Assembly (NCBI GenBank): GCA_030549835.1
Contig: JAUQQR010000016.1
Coordinates: 1 to 33,566 of the forward strand
DNA from: Thermoproteota archaeon
Lineage (GTDB): Archaea; Thermoproteota; Thermoprotei_A; Sulfolobales; Acidilobaceae
Direction of reading: 5' to 3'
DNA length: 33,566 nucleotides
Part shown: positions 7,622 to 15,196 of the stretch, in pieces
Layout: every line of letters starts with the position of its first letter
Position numbering within the stretch: position 1 is the stretch's first letter
The notes under the pieces: model-generated
The model's database searches: none
Told to the model about the DNA's origin: nothing
Seen by the model: the letters and a program-made list of their open reading frames with translations, nothing else
Made by a program: the position numbers and the translations under genes

Positions 7622-8995
7622 TTAGGTTATTATGTTAGAGTTTAGTATGTTTTTAGGGTCCAAGGCTTTCTTTATACTATTTAGTATTACTGTTGATTGA
7701 CCGGGATCTACTTTCAGCCACTTCCTTCTAAGTAGTCCAACTCCATGGTGGTGGCTTAGTGTTGCTCCAGATTCTAGTGCAGCTTTCATAAATGCTTCTA
7801 CTATGTTCCAGTAGAGTTCTGGGTCTTTCCTATATAGTATTGTGTAGTATAGTGTTGCTCCAGTAATATAGAAGTGTGATGCGTGAGTCATTACGATAGG
7901 CTTCTCTCTAACTTCATCTAGAGCCTTCCTAATGTTCCTGTATACTTGTGGGAGTTTAGACCATGTGGCTGCAACATCTAGAGTCTCAAACCATAAATCC
8001 ATAGAGTCTATTAGCCTTATGTCATCTTCATAGTTGAACCTTGAGGAGAGCCACTTCTTATAAAGCTCTTCGCCAATATACTCTCCACTATTAGCTTCTA
8101 TAATCTCCATAGCCTTACCCCATAATACGTCTAGTATATCTAGGTAGTTAGACTCGTATAGTATGAGTAGTACAGGCTTCTCTCTCCCAAACCTAATAGT
8201 AGACTCGATGTCATCTGATAGTCTTGCTAAGGCTGGTGTTAGACCTCTAGTAATTAACTCTCTAATAATACTAAGTCCTCTCTCAAAGCTTGGGACTTCA
8301 AATGATGCCTCAACCCTATACCTTGGTATAGGTAGTACTCTGAGTATAGCTTTAGTCACTATACCGTAGGCTCCCTCAGAGCCTATAAATAAGTACTTTA
8401 AGTCAGGACCCATAGATGATCTTGGAGCTGTAATACTCCTAGTCCATATAATATCACCTGACGGGAGTACAACTTCTAGGTTTACAGTAATATCCTCTAT
8501 GCTACCATAACCTGTGCTATACTGGCCAGAGCATAGAGTAGCTATACAGCCACCAATAGAGGCTAGGTGGAATGACTGTGGCACATGCCTAATAGTATAG
8601 CCTCTAGAGTTTAGCCAGTCCTCAAGCTCTGATAGGATGACACCAGCCTCTACAGTTACAGTTAAATCATCTATATTGAAGTCTAGAATCTTATTCATCC
8701 TAGATAAGGTTAGGATAATACAGTCATCTCTAGGAGCTGAGGCTCCAGTAACACTAGAACCACCACCATGTGGTATAATACATAAACTATACTCTCCAGC
8801 CTTCCTAACAATATATGAGACTTCACTAGCACTCCTAGGAGCTAAGACTACTGGTGGCTTAGCAGTCCAGGCATTAAGCTTATCTAAGAGCATAGCTAGA
8901 GGCCACCAGTCTCTCGAGTACTTATCAATATCAGCTATGATAATATCATCTCCTAGGGAGCCTATAATATCTCTTAGGAAACCCTCAAGCCCCAA
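7622..8995 (-). CDS. Alkyldihydroxyacetonephosphate-synthase-like FAD-binding oxidoreductase (FAD-linked oxidase/PCMH family)
   Basis: 457 aa from TTG 8995. The PCMH FAD domain shows VLAPRSASEVSYIV, IPHGGGSSVTG (residues 74-84), MNKILDFNIDDLTVTVEAGV, SIGGCIATLCSGQYSTGYGSIEDI and LFIGSEGAYGIVTKAIL. The C-terminal part has SHFYITGATLYYTI, matching the AGPS segment that carries the catalytic tyrosine, and SHHHGVG (H415-H417), the triple-histidine signature of AGPS rather than plain GlcD/D-lactate dehydrogenases. In eukaryotes AGPS swaps the acyl of acyl-DHAP for a fatty alcohol; archaeal members are uncharacterised as far as I know. A GGAGGGAGG site (9003-9011) precedes TTG 8995 by about 7 nt; GTG 9013 is the longer alternative. 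It overlaps the kinase gene, so it is the last gene of the five-gene operon. Confidence 0.8.
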   Translation of the reverse strand: MGLEGFLRDIIGSLGDDIIIADIDKYSRDWWPLAMLLDKLNAWTAKPPVVLAPRSASEVSYIVRKAGEYSLCIIPHGGGSSVTGASAPRDDCIILTLSRMNKILDFNIDDLTVTVEAGVILSELEDWLNSRGYTIRHVPQSFHLASIGGCIATLCSGQYSTGYGSIEDITVNLEVVLPSGDIIWTRSITAPRSSMGPDLKYLFIGSEGAYGIVTKAILRVLPIPRYRVEASFEVPSFERGLSIIRELITRGLTPALARLSDDIESTIRFGREKPVLLILYESNYLDILDVLWGKAMEIIEANSGEYIGEELYKKWLSSRFNYEDDIRLIDSMDLWFETLDVAATWSKLPQVYRNIRKALDEVREKPIVMTHASHFYITGATLYYTILYRKDPELYWNIVEAFMKAALESGATLSHHHGVGLLRRKWLKVDPGQSTVILNSIKKALDPKNILNSNIIT

Positions 8996-10380
8996 CCTAG
9001 AGCCTCCCTCCACATACTAGTATCAATCTTCAAGTCTAGATATCCAGGCTCAGCAGTGTAATCTATATCACTTAACTCCTCTAACTCTCTTACCTTAAGC
9101 CTACCATCATATACTGCTAGGAGGAGTGCTACCCCCCTCCCAGTCCCGTCAACTCCTCTAACCCTCTCTACTCTACGGTTACATGCTGATGCTAGAAGCT
9201 TTAGGTATGATATGCTATTACTTAACCCCCCATCAGCTCTTATCAACTCTCTCCTCCCAGCAATTCTCTCTACAGACTCAACAATACTAGCTACTACTAA
9301 GATAATACTTTCAAGAGCTCCTCTAATAATGTCACTTCTTGAGGTACTATGTGAGAGCCCGTAGATGAGACCTGTAGCTTCACTCCTCCTACTAGGATAG
9401 TCTAGAGCTGAGAGTGATGGTATGAACACAGTACTACCTCTAGCCTCACCTACAACCCTATCTAGATCTTCAACCCTATCTAGAAGTCCAACTCCTACAA
9501 GCCACTCTATGATAGATCCACCTGAGGGGGTAAACCCCTCTATAGCATAGAGAGTCTCCCCCATAAACCTATAGACAACTAAGGGTATGAGAGCCTTCCC
9601 CGGCATAGTGAAATCTCTAGTCACAGCATCAACAAAGACTCCTGTACTCCCAGTAATTTTAAGACATTCCATAGTGAGGCATGAGGATCCAATTATTGAA
9701 GCCTGCTGATCTGCTATGAGAACACTTACATCTACACCTTCAGCTGAGCCTATATAGCTAATATTATCTATAACCTCAGGATCAATAGACTTAGGTAATC
9801 CTAGCACATCATAGACTAGCCATAACCTCTTAAACCCCTTAGGGTGTATTAGGCCTGTGAGAGCCTCATTTGAAGCATCATTAATATACCTTGATGATAA
9901 TAGGTATGCTATATATGAGCTTAGAGTCCCCACATAGGCTTCTCCTCTCTCAACTCTCACCCTAATATCTGGATTTGATTCTAGGAGCCATCTTATCCTG
10001 ACTGCTGGGCTATCAGCTCTAAGTATCCTATTTAGGAGAGGCGCGTGCCTGAGGATCCTATATATAGGTTTCGATATTATATTTTTACTCCTCCTATCCA
10101 TCCATGTAATAATATTGGTTAGAGGGTCCCCCTCCCTACCCCATGCTAGTATTGAGGCCCTATAAGTGGCTATACCTGCAAGCTTAACTCCACGCTCTCT
10201 AAGCCACCTAAAGCTATGGAATAAGGCCTCTCTAACCCAAATAGCATCATGCTCTACAGCATCTCCTGAGGTTGACGTTATTGGAATTCTTATTCTAGTA
10301 TAGTCTACTCTCCTAAACTCATCATCGTAGACACTAATCTTAACTCCAGTACCTCCAATATCAACTACTCCATACTTCAA
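8974..10380 (-). CDS. FGGY-family carbohydrate kinase, glycerol-kinase-like with altered substrate pocket
   Basis: 468 aa. It has FGGY features in order: phosphate 1 loop VVDIGGTGVKISVYD (5-19), TYRASILAW and ITWMDRRS (72-98, aligning with the glycerol kinase NQRET and WQDRR segments), NDASNEALTG (167-176), IADQQASIIGS (222-232), GSTGVF, SGGSIIEWL, and RADGGLSNS near the C-terminus. Compared with E. coli GlpK, Arg83 and Asp245-Gln246 are kept (R74, D224-Q225), but Glu84 is Ala75 and Tyr135 aligns with Asp123. The substrate may therefore be a glycerol derivative or another polyol rather than free glycerol (inference). TTG 10380 is supported by GGTGAG at 10386-10391, 5 nt upstream. It overlaps the FAD-protein gene by 20 nt and sits between it and the AGPS-like gene. 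Confidence 0.8.
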   Translation of the reverse strand: MKYGVVDIGGTGVKISVYDDEFRRVDYTRIRIPITSTSGDAVEHDAIWVREALFHSFRWLRERGVKLAGIATYRASILAWGREGDPLTNIITWMDRRSKNIISKPIYRILRHAPLLNRILRADSPAVRIRWLLESNPDIRVRVERGEAYVGTLSSYIAYLLSSRYINDASNEALTGLIHPKGFKRLWLVYDVLGLPKSIDPEVIDNISYIGSAEGVDVSVLIADQQASIIGSSCLTMECLKITGSTGVFVDAVTRDFTMPGKALIPLVVYRFMGETLYAIEGFTPSGGSIIEWLVGVGLLDRVEDLDRVVGEARGSTVFIPSLSALDYPSRRSEATGLIYGLSHSTSRSDIIRGALESIILVVASIVESVERIAGRRELIRADGGLSNSISYLKLLASACNRRVERVRGVDGTGRGVALLLAVYDGRLKVRELEELSDIDYTAEPGYLDLKIDTSMWREALGWGLRVS

Positions 10381-11323
10381 ATACTCTCACCCTTAAATCT
10401 CTAGAGTTTTCAGGAGCTCTAACTATAGTATAGTCTCCACTTATACTATAGACTCTACCGTTAACCTCAATTCTACCGCCTCCTGGTTTAATGACTAGTA
10501 GTTCTCTAAGGCATGGTGTAAGAGTTTTCGGGAATACTTGAATCTCCCCCTCAACCTTAACTCTCCTATACGTTTGCTCCTCACAGCTTAAGTTTACTGC
10601 TAGAAGTCTACTAGCCTCTAATAGGGCTCCAGGGTTATAGGTCTCGAGTGCAGCATGTCCTACTGGGGGGAGCTCTGGGAACGGATTCCAGGGCTTAAAT
10701 ATAGATATTATTAGGGTATCAGCTTCTAGTGAGCCCTTGTCAAGCTTAATCTCTGATAGTCTATGAGGCCCCTTTAATACTCTAACCTTACTCCTAATAA
10801 CCTCTATATTCTTTGGTATTATTTCCGTGGTTGAGCCTGGGTCTATAATGTAGACTCTTCTACTATACTCTGAAAGCTTCTCAGCTAATAGTACACTATA
10901 CCTATGAGCTCCATAGATTGCTATAGTTCTCCCCGGGGAGAGGCCTGACATTATAAGGTCTAGTGCAGCATGGAATGGGTATACACCTGCAGGCCTATCA
11001 CCAACAATACCCAACTCTATGGGGGTAGCAGTTCTAAACCCTACAGCTACTACTCCTCTATCTATAGTCTCTACACCACTACTAGATACTATAACAGTCG
11101 AGCCTCCCAGCTTAACAGCTGTAGCTTGGAGGCTCACATTAACCTCTAAGCTTATCTCCTCAATGAGGCCTACGACTTCAGAGTCTAAGACTGATATACC
11201 TCCAACTCTATCCCTCATCTCTGAAACCCTAACGTTAAACCCTCTATCTATGAGCTCTCTAGCTAGAGAGAGACCTGAGAGCCCAGCTCCTACTATGTGA
11301 AACTCTATCTCTCTACTCTTCAA
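10361..11323 (-). CDS. Short two-dinucleotide-binding-domain FAD/NAD(P) oxidoreductase, GlpA partner
   Basis: 320 aa, starting at TTG 11323. The FAD-binding GAGLSGLSLARELIDRG loop is at residues 12-28, followed by acidic SEMRDRVGG. A second Rossmann segment IAIYGAHRYSVLLAEKL (about 154-170) would bind NAD(P)H. This is the arrangement of pyridine nucleotide-disulfide oxidoreductase-type proteins found next to GlpA in Thermotoga and Thermococcales glycerol operons. It is shorter than typical partners (about 400 aa or more), lacks a redox CxxC, and ends in about 65 residues of unassigned, probably beta-rich sequence. It probably forms a complex with the GlpA-like protein and passes electrons from glycerol-3-phosphate (inference). 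It overlaps the upstream gene by 11 nt and the kinase gene by 20 nt, so all are one transcript. Confidence 0.72.
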   Translation of the reverse strand: MKSREIEFHIVGAGLSGLSLARELIDRGFNVRVSEMRDRVGGISVLDSEVVGLIEEISLEVNVSLQATAVKLGGSTVIVSSSGVETIDRGVVAVGFRTATPIELGIVGDRPAGVYPFHAALDLIMSGLSPGRTIAIYGAHRYSVLLAEKLSEYSRRVYIIDPGSTTEIIPKNIEVIRSKVRVLKGPHRLSEIKLDKGSLEADTLIISIFKPWNPFPELPPVGHAALETYNPGALLEASRLLAVNLSCEEQTYRRVKVEGEIQVFPKTLTPCLRELLVIKPGGGRIEVNGRVYSISGDYTIVRAPENSRDLRVRVFEVWSS

Positions 11324-12764
11324 CTCTATCTACCCTAAGCTCCTCTACTAGCCATGATCCACTAGTATTCTTAGTAAGACTCCTCGGACTCGCCCCAGTT
11401 AGCTTCTGGAGTATAACTATAGCTCTACCTATACAGTGCTGGCCTTGACATGACCCCATTCCTAGCTTTGTCCTGAATATGATCCCATCTAGTGTTGATG
11501 CTCCTCTCTTTATAGCCTCAATAATATCTGCTAGGCTAACCCTCATACATGGACATATTACGACTCCATCATAGCCTGATATATCTGAGGGGTTTAGGGC
11601 TAGCTTAGCTCTAGTACTTAGAGCATGTATAGTCCTATGAGGTGCTCTTCTAGTAGCTACGAGTTTTAGCCCAGCATCTCTAAGCATTTTAGCTACTATG
11701 AGGGCTATAGCGGGGGCTGCTGTAAGTCCTGGAGACTCTATGCCTACTAGGTTGATGATTCTCTTTGTTAGTGGAGAGTAGCTTATAGAGAAGTCTCCAT
11801 TTATTGTTGAGGGTCTAATACCAGAGTATGCTTTAATAAGCCTCCCCTTAATCTTTACTAGCTCCTTAAATCTCCTAATTACATCTATAATATCCTCAGC
11901 TCTAACTCCCCTATCCTCACGTGAGGCTACTATAGTGAAGCTTGGACCCCAAATAGTATTACCCCACACAGTGGGTATTATGCCTCCACCTTTAGTCTTA
12001 GCAGGTCTCAGTGATGGTAGGGGTGCTACTATACTTTTAACCTGTAGTGTATCGAATACTAGCATAACTCCAAGGAATGTCTTAATCCTCTCAGAGCCTC
12101 CAGTCTTAGATGCTAAGATATCAGAGTCTAAGCCTGCAGAGTTTACGACATACCTAGCCTTAATGGAGCCTCTTGAAGTCTCAATAACTATAATATCATC
12201 TTCAAATCTAAAACCTCTAGCTTCAGTATTAAATAGTAGATCTACACCTCTAGCTCTACACTCATCGAGAAGCCTATATATGAGCTCAAACGAGTCTATA
12301 ACACTATAGCCTTCAACCATGACTGCAGCATAACCCTCAATATTAGGCTCTAGTAGTCTCAGCTCCTCCCCTGTAACTATAGAGACTTTGAAGCCTCTAA
12401 CCCCATATACGAGCTTTAAGATAGCGTATATTACTGGTATGAGTGCTAGCTGAGCCCTAGACCTAGCTACTAGGAGTGCTGGGAGCCTAACCATGTCTAC
12501 CTTAAGCTCTCTCGAAACTTTATCATAGAGCCTATTACCATAGATGGCTAAAATACTCTTAAGAGAATTGAATGGAGGCTGGACTACATGTATAACTCCA
12601 GCATGACCCTTAGAGACTCCAAACCCAGGCTCAGCCTCTCTCTCAACAATGGCAATTGATAGATCAAATTTTGAGAGTTCATAAGCTACTAGTAAGCCTA
12701 CAACCCCGGCTCCTATAATAGCAACATCATACGTCTTAGACTCCACTCTTCCCAGCTCTCTCAA
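11313..12764 (-). CDS. glpA: GlpA-like FAD-dependent glycerol-3-phosphate dehydrogenase with C-terminal [2Fe-2S] BFD domain
   Basis: 483 aa. The N-terminal DAO-type FAD domain has VAIIGAGVVGLLVAYEL (residues 14-30) and VEREAEPGFGVSKGHAGVIH, typical of GlpA/L-2-hydroxyglutarate-oxidase-like enzymes. Further on are VNSAGLDSD and, near residues 325-350, the SGIRPS and VGIESPGLTAAPAIA segments. The tail holds a BFD-like [2Fe-2S] domain with C404, C406, C439 and C444 (CPCMRVS and GSCQGQHC). Predicted reaction: sn-glycerol-3-phosphate (or a related hydroxyacid) to DHAP with electrons going through FAD and the cluster to its neighbour. The TTG start at 12764 overlaps the phosphodiesterase gene by 29 nt. 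No GlpC-type membrane Fe-S subunit is present in the window. The gene symbol rests on domain architecture. Confidence 0.8.
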   Translation of the reverse strand: MRELGRVESKTYDVAIIGAGVVGLLVAYELSKFDLSIAIVEREAEPGFGVSKGHAGVIHVVQPPFNSLKSILAIYGNRLYDKVSRELKVDMVRLPALLVARSRAQLALIPVIYAILKLVYGVRGFKVSIVTGEELRLLEPNIEGYAAVMVEGYSVIDSFELIYRLLDECRARGVDLLFNTEARGFRFEDDIIVIETSRGSIKARYVVNSAGLDSDILASKTGGSERIKTFLGVMLVFDTLQVKSIVAPLPSLRPAKTKGGGIIPTVWGNTIWGPSFTIVASREDRGVRAEDIIDVIRRFKELVKIKGRLIKAYSGIRPSTINGDFSISYSPLTKRIINLVGIESPGLTAAPAIALIVAKMLRDAGLKLVATRRAPHRTIHALSTRAKLALNPSDISGYDGVVICPCMRVSLADIIEAIKRGASTLDGIIFRTKLGMGSCQGQHCIGRAIVILQKLTGASPRSLTKNTSGSWLVEELRVDRVEE

Positions 12765-14439
12765 GTAACCTATACATGTATAAGCCTATAATAGAGAATA
12801 CTACCACAACTACTAATACTATAGGCAACCCTACTAGTCCTGTGATTGAAGCCTTCATAAGGTAAACAAAGAACATAAACCCACTACTCCAATCTGGCGG
12901 AGGGAACCTTACCGTAGAACCGTAACTAATATAGAATGGGGAAGCATATATGAGACTTAATAGTAGTGCTAAGGCTGGTACTGTAACTGTAGGTACTAGA
13001 ATCCTTAAGATTCCAACTCTAAATGGAGTTAACTCAACAATACCTAAGAAGACTCCTAGAATTATACTACTTAGCATTACTACGACTCTTATCTTGCCTA
13101 AGAGCTCTCCAAGTGAATATACATCAGAGAGGCTAGTAGGCCCTCTAGCTATGAAGTATACTAGCCAGTATGTAACCTCATAGACTATGAGTCCAGAGAC
13201 TGTGAGTATTAGAAGCCTCCTAGGGCCGAGGAGGTGTACTCTTAGAGATACATAGAAACCTACTAATACTATAGCTACTAGAATCAAGACTAGAACTAGC
13301 CTCATAGTCACACCCTCACTGTATAGCTTACTAGTAATTAACCTGTATGAATCTAGAGGATCAGCTGTAGGGCTAATCTCTATACCTAAAGCTCCCCCAA
13401 TAGCATCTATAACTCTAAGAGCCTGCTCTCTAGATGCTCTACTATATACCTCAACTCTCTCAGTAGATATATCGAAGCCATCAGCTAAGACTCTACCCAT
13501 AGATAATGCAGGTACTCTCAACCCCATAAGCATAGCTACCGTAGGAGCAATATCATTATGGGTAAAGCTAGTATTATATACTCCAGGCTTAACCCTAGGC
13601 CCTATGAATAGTGTGAAAACCCTCCTAACCTCAAGCTCTGGACCCCCATGATGTCCTACCTTCTTAAAGCCATGATCATTTAACACGACTATTAAGGCAT
13701 CATTACTGGCTATGGACTCTATAAAGTTGAGCGTGAGCTTAGCAATATTAGCTATAGTAGCATTATATTCTGAGCTCCTACTACCAGTACTATGACCTAC
13801 CACATCAATGTCATCAACGCCAACCCAGAGGAAGACTCTATACCCTGCATTTGAGTATTTATTAAAGAGTCTTAAACCCTCAGATAGAGCTATAGCCCCG
13901 TGACCTCCCCCCGTATTAACCCTAGAACACTCATCAATGATATCTGATAATAGCATCTCTATAGAATTATCGCCAGAGCATAGAATCTTAAACCCAGCAT
14001 CCTTAGCTACTCTAGCAATACTATCAACTCCTAGTGATCCATTATAGAAATTAGAGAGTACACTATTAACCTCTGGAGGAGCACCTGTAAGTATAGATGC
14101 CCTCCCAGGAATAGAATATGTAGGTGTATTAGCTAAACCATTAGGGTAAAACGCCCCCATAGATATAAGCTCTCTTAAACTATCATACTTTCCAATTAAA
14201 CTCTCAAGATTATCAACACTTAAACCATCAAGTAGAATAAAGACTAAATGCCTAGCTACAGGCTCCCCAGAAACGCTAACAGGCTCAACCCTCTGTAATA
14301 TATCAATATAGGGATTCCTATAGTTAACCCAACTATCATAAGTCCTCAAAGCAGTATTAGTAGTAGCTAAAGATAAAACCAGAACTATGAGAATAACAGC
14401 CACAATATAAATATAGAATATCCTCAACAAAACCACCAT
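12736..14439 (-). CDS. Membrane-anchored type I phosphodiesterase/alkaline phosphatase superfamily protein
   Basis: 567 aa. An N-terminal membrane anchor (about 6-24) is followed by an extracellular alkaline-phosphatase-fold domain. Putative metal and catalytic residues: D71 (FILLDGL), nucleophile in TPTYSIPGRAS (T107/S109), D212 and H216 (DVVGHSTG), D255-H256 (LNDHGFKK), H263/H264 and H294 (FTHNDIAPT). The C-terminal 190 residues contain about five hydrophobic helices (near 379-399, 406-430, 452-470, 480-500, 528-556). The architecture resembles archaeal AlkP proteins distantly related to PIG-N/PIG-O phosphoethanolamine transferases. It should act outside the cell on phosphodiesters or headgroups. 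It heads the glycerol-phosphate operon: ATG 14439 lies about 30 nt from a TATA box at 14467-14478, so the leader is very short. The exact substrate is unknown. Confidence 0.83.
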   Translation of the reverse strand: MVVLLRIFYIYIVAVILIVLVLSLATTNTALRTYDSWVNYRNPYIDILQRVEPVSVSGEPVARHLVFILLDGLSVDNLESLIGKYDSLRELISMGAFYPNGLANTPTYSIPGRASILTGAPPEVNSVLSNFYNGSLGVDSIARVAKDAGFKILCSGDNSIEMLLSDIIDECSRVNTGGGHGAIALSEGLRLFNKYSNAGYRVFLWVGVDDIDVVGHSTGSRSSEYNATIANIAKLTLNFIESIASNDALIVVLNDHGFKKVGHHGGPELEVRRVFTLFIGPRVKPGVYNTSFTHNDIAPTVAMLMGLRVPALSMGRVLADGFDISTERVEVYSRASREQALRVIDAIGGALGIEISPTADPLDSYRLITSKLYSEGVTMRLVLVLILVAIVLVGFYVSLRVHLLGPRRLLILTVSGLIVYEVTYWLVYFIARGPTSLSDVYSLGELLGKIRVVVMLSSIILGVFLGIVELTPFRVGILRILVPTVTVPALALLLSLIYASPFYISYGSTVRFPPPDWSSGFMFFVYLMKASITGLVGLPIVLVVVVVFSIIGLYMYRLLERAGKSGV

Positions 14440-14466
14440 CTAAAGTGTAGTAGTGTAGAATAGAAG

Positions 14467-14478
14467 TTAAATAATAAG
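14467..14478 (-). promoter_or_regulatory. TATA box of the five-gene operon
   Basis: CTTATTATTTAA on the - strand, centred about 33 nt before ATG 14439. The predicted TSS is near 14447, giving a leader of fewer than 10 nt, typical for the first gene of crenarchaeal transcripts. Confidence 0.55.
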
Positions 14479-14518
14479 CGACTAGCGGTACTCTATCACA
14501 ACCTATAACACATTAAAC

Positions 14519-14564
14519 CTTTAACTCTATAGTTTAGCCTAATCTAACCCTCTAGAGTTTAAGG
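14519..14564. promoter_or_regulatory. 15-bp imperfect inverted repeat between the divergent operons, candidate operator
   Basis: Left arm CCTTTAACTCTATAG (14519-14533) and right arm CTCTAGAGTTTAAGG (14550-14564) match at 13 of 15 positions when one is reverse-complemented, with a 16-nt spacer. The centre (about 14541) is almost exactly midway between the two divergent start codons (14439 and 14653). This suits a dimeric regulator controlling both operons. The regulator is not identified in the window. Confidence 0.45.
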
Positions 14565-14652
14565 CCAGCTCTCAGCAGTTATCATATGCCAGTCTCATGT
14601 AGTCTTGATACATTAATAGTATTTCATAGAGGAATCTTATTAGGTCTCAAGA

Positions 14653-15114
14653 TTGTATGGTTTAATTGGTGTTAATGTCTTGAGCTCCAATACTCTATTT
14701 CCTAGCCGTGAGTGGGCTGAGAGTTATTGTAAGGCTCTCAATGAGTCTCCTGAGTATAAGAGGCTTGGTAGGGGGTGGGTCTGGCCTATACTATTCATTG
14801 TTACAGATCTCCCTCCAGATCTGAGGGCTAGATACCCTTCTGGGACTCCAGGGTTTATTGCAGACCTCTATAATGGAGAGTGTAGAGGCGTAGAGTTCTA
14901 TGATGATGCTAGTAGTGTTGATGCCCCATTTATTATAACTGCTAAGTATAGTGATTGGCTTGATGTAATTGCAGGGAAGGAGTCCCCGGTATCAGCTATT
15001 GTTAAGAGGAAGCTTATACTTAAGAAGGGCGATATGGCTGCAGTATTGAGGTACGCTTCTGCAGCTATGGAGATGGTTAGAGCAGCTCAGAGAGCTGGCG
15101 GTGTTAAAACTTGA
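14653..15114 (+). CDS. SCP2 sterol-carrier-like lipid-binding protein
   Basis: 153 aa, the size of stand-alone archaeal SCP2-fold proteins. Recognisable parts are FPSREWAESYCKALNES at the N-terminus, WPILFIVTDLPPD, the hydrophilic beta hairpin GECRGVEFYDDA, FIITAKYSDWLDVIAGK (the family's typical W..(V/I)..G.. stretch), and the final amphipathic helix DMAAVLRYASAAMEMV. SCP2 domains bind acyl-CoA, fatty acids or other lipids in a hydrophobic tunnel. TTG 14653 fits a leaderless transcript from an ATTAATAGTATT box about 35 nt upstream; TTG 14680 is an alternative. It is followed by an acyl-CoA dehydrogenase gene (82 bp later), so it may present acyl-CoA substrates to it (inference). Confidence 0.82.
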   Translation: MYGLIGVNVLSSNTLFPSREWAESYCKALNESPEYKRLGRGWVWPILFIVTDLPPDLRARYPSGTPGFIADLYNGECRGVEFYDDASSVDAPFIITAKYSDWLDVIAGKESPVSAIVKRKLILKKGDMAAVLRYASAAMEMVRAAQRAGGVKT

Positions 15115-15196
15115 AGACTATATTAGTCTACGCTAAATAATAGGGATTACTATGGGAGACTCTATAAGTATAGACTATATTCTTAGGTGAAGCTCC

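Noticed and set aside
8637-9020. 127-aa frame opposite the AGPS-like gene
   Set aside because: Antisense to the conserved FAD-binding domain; no independent motif, promoter or ribosome site.
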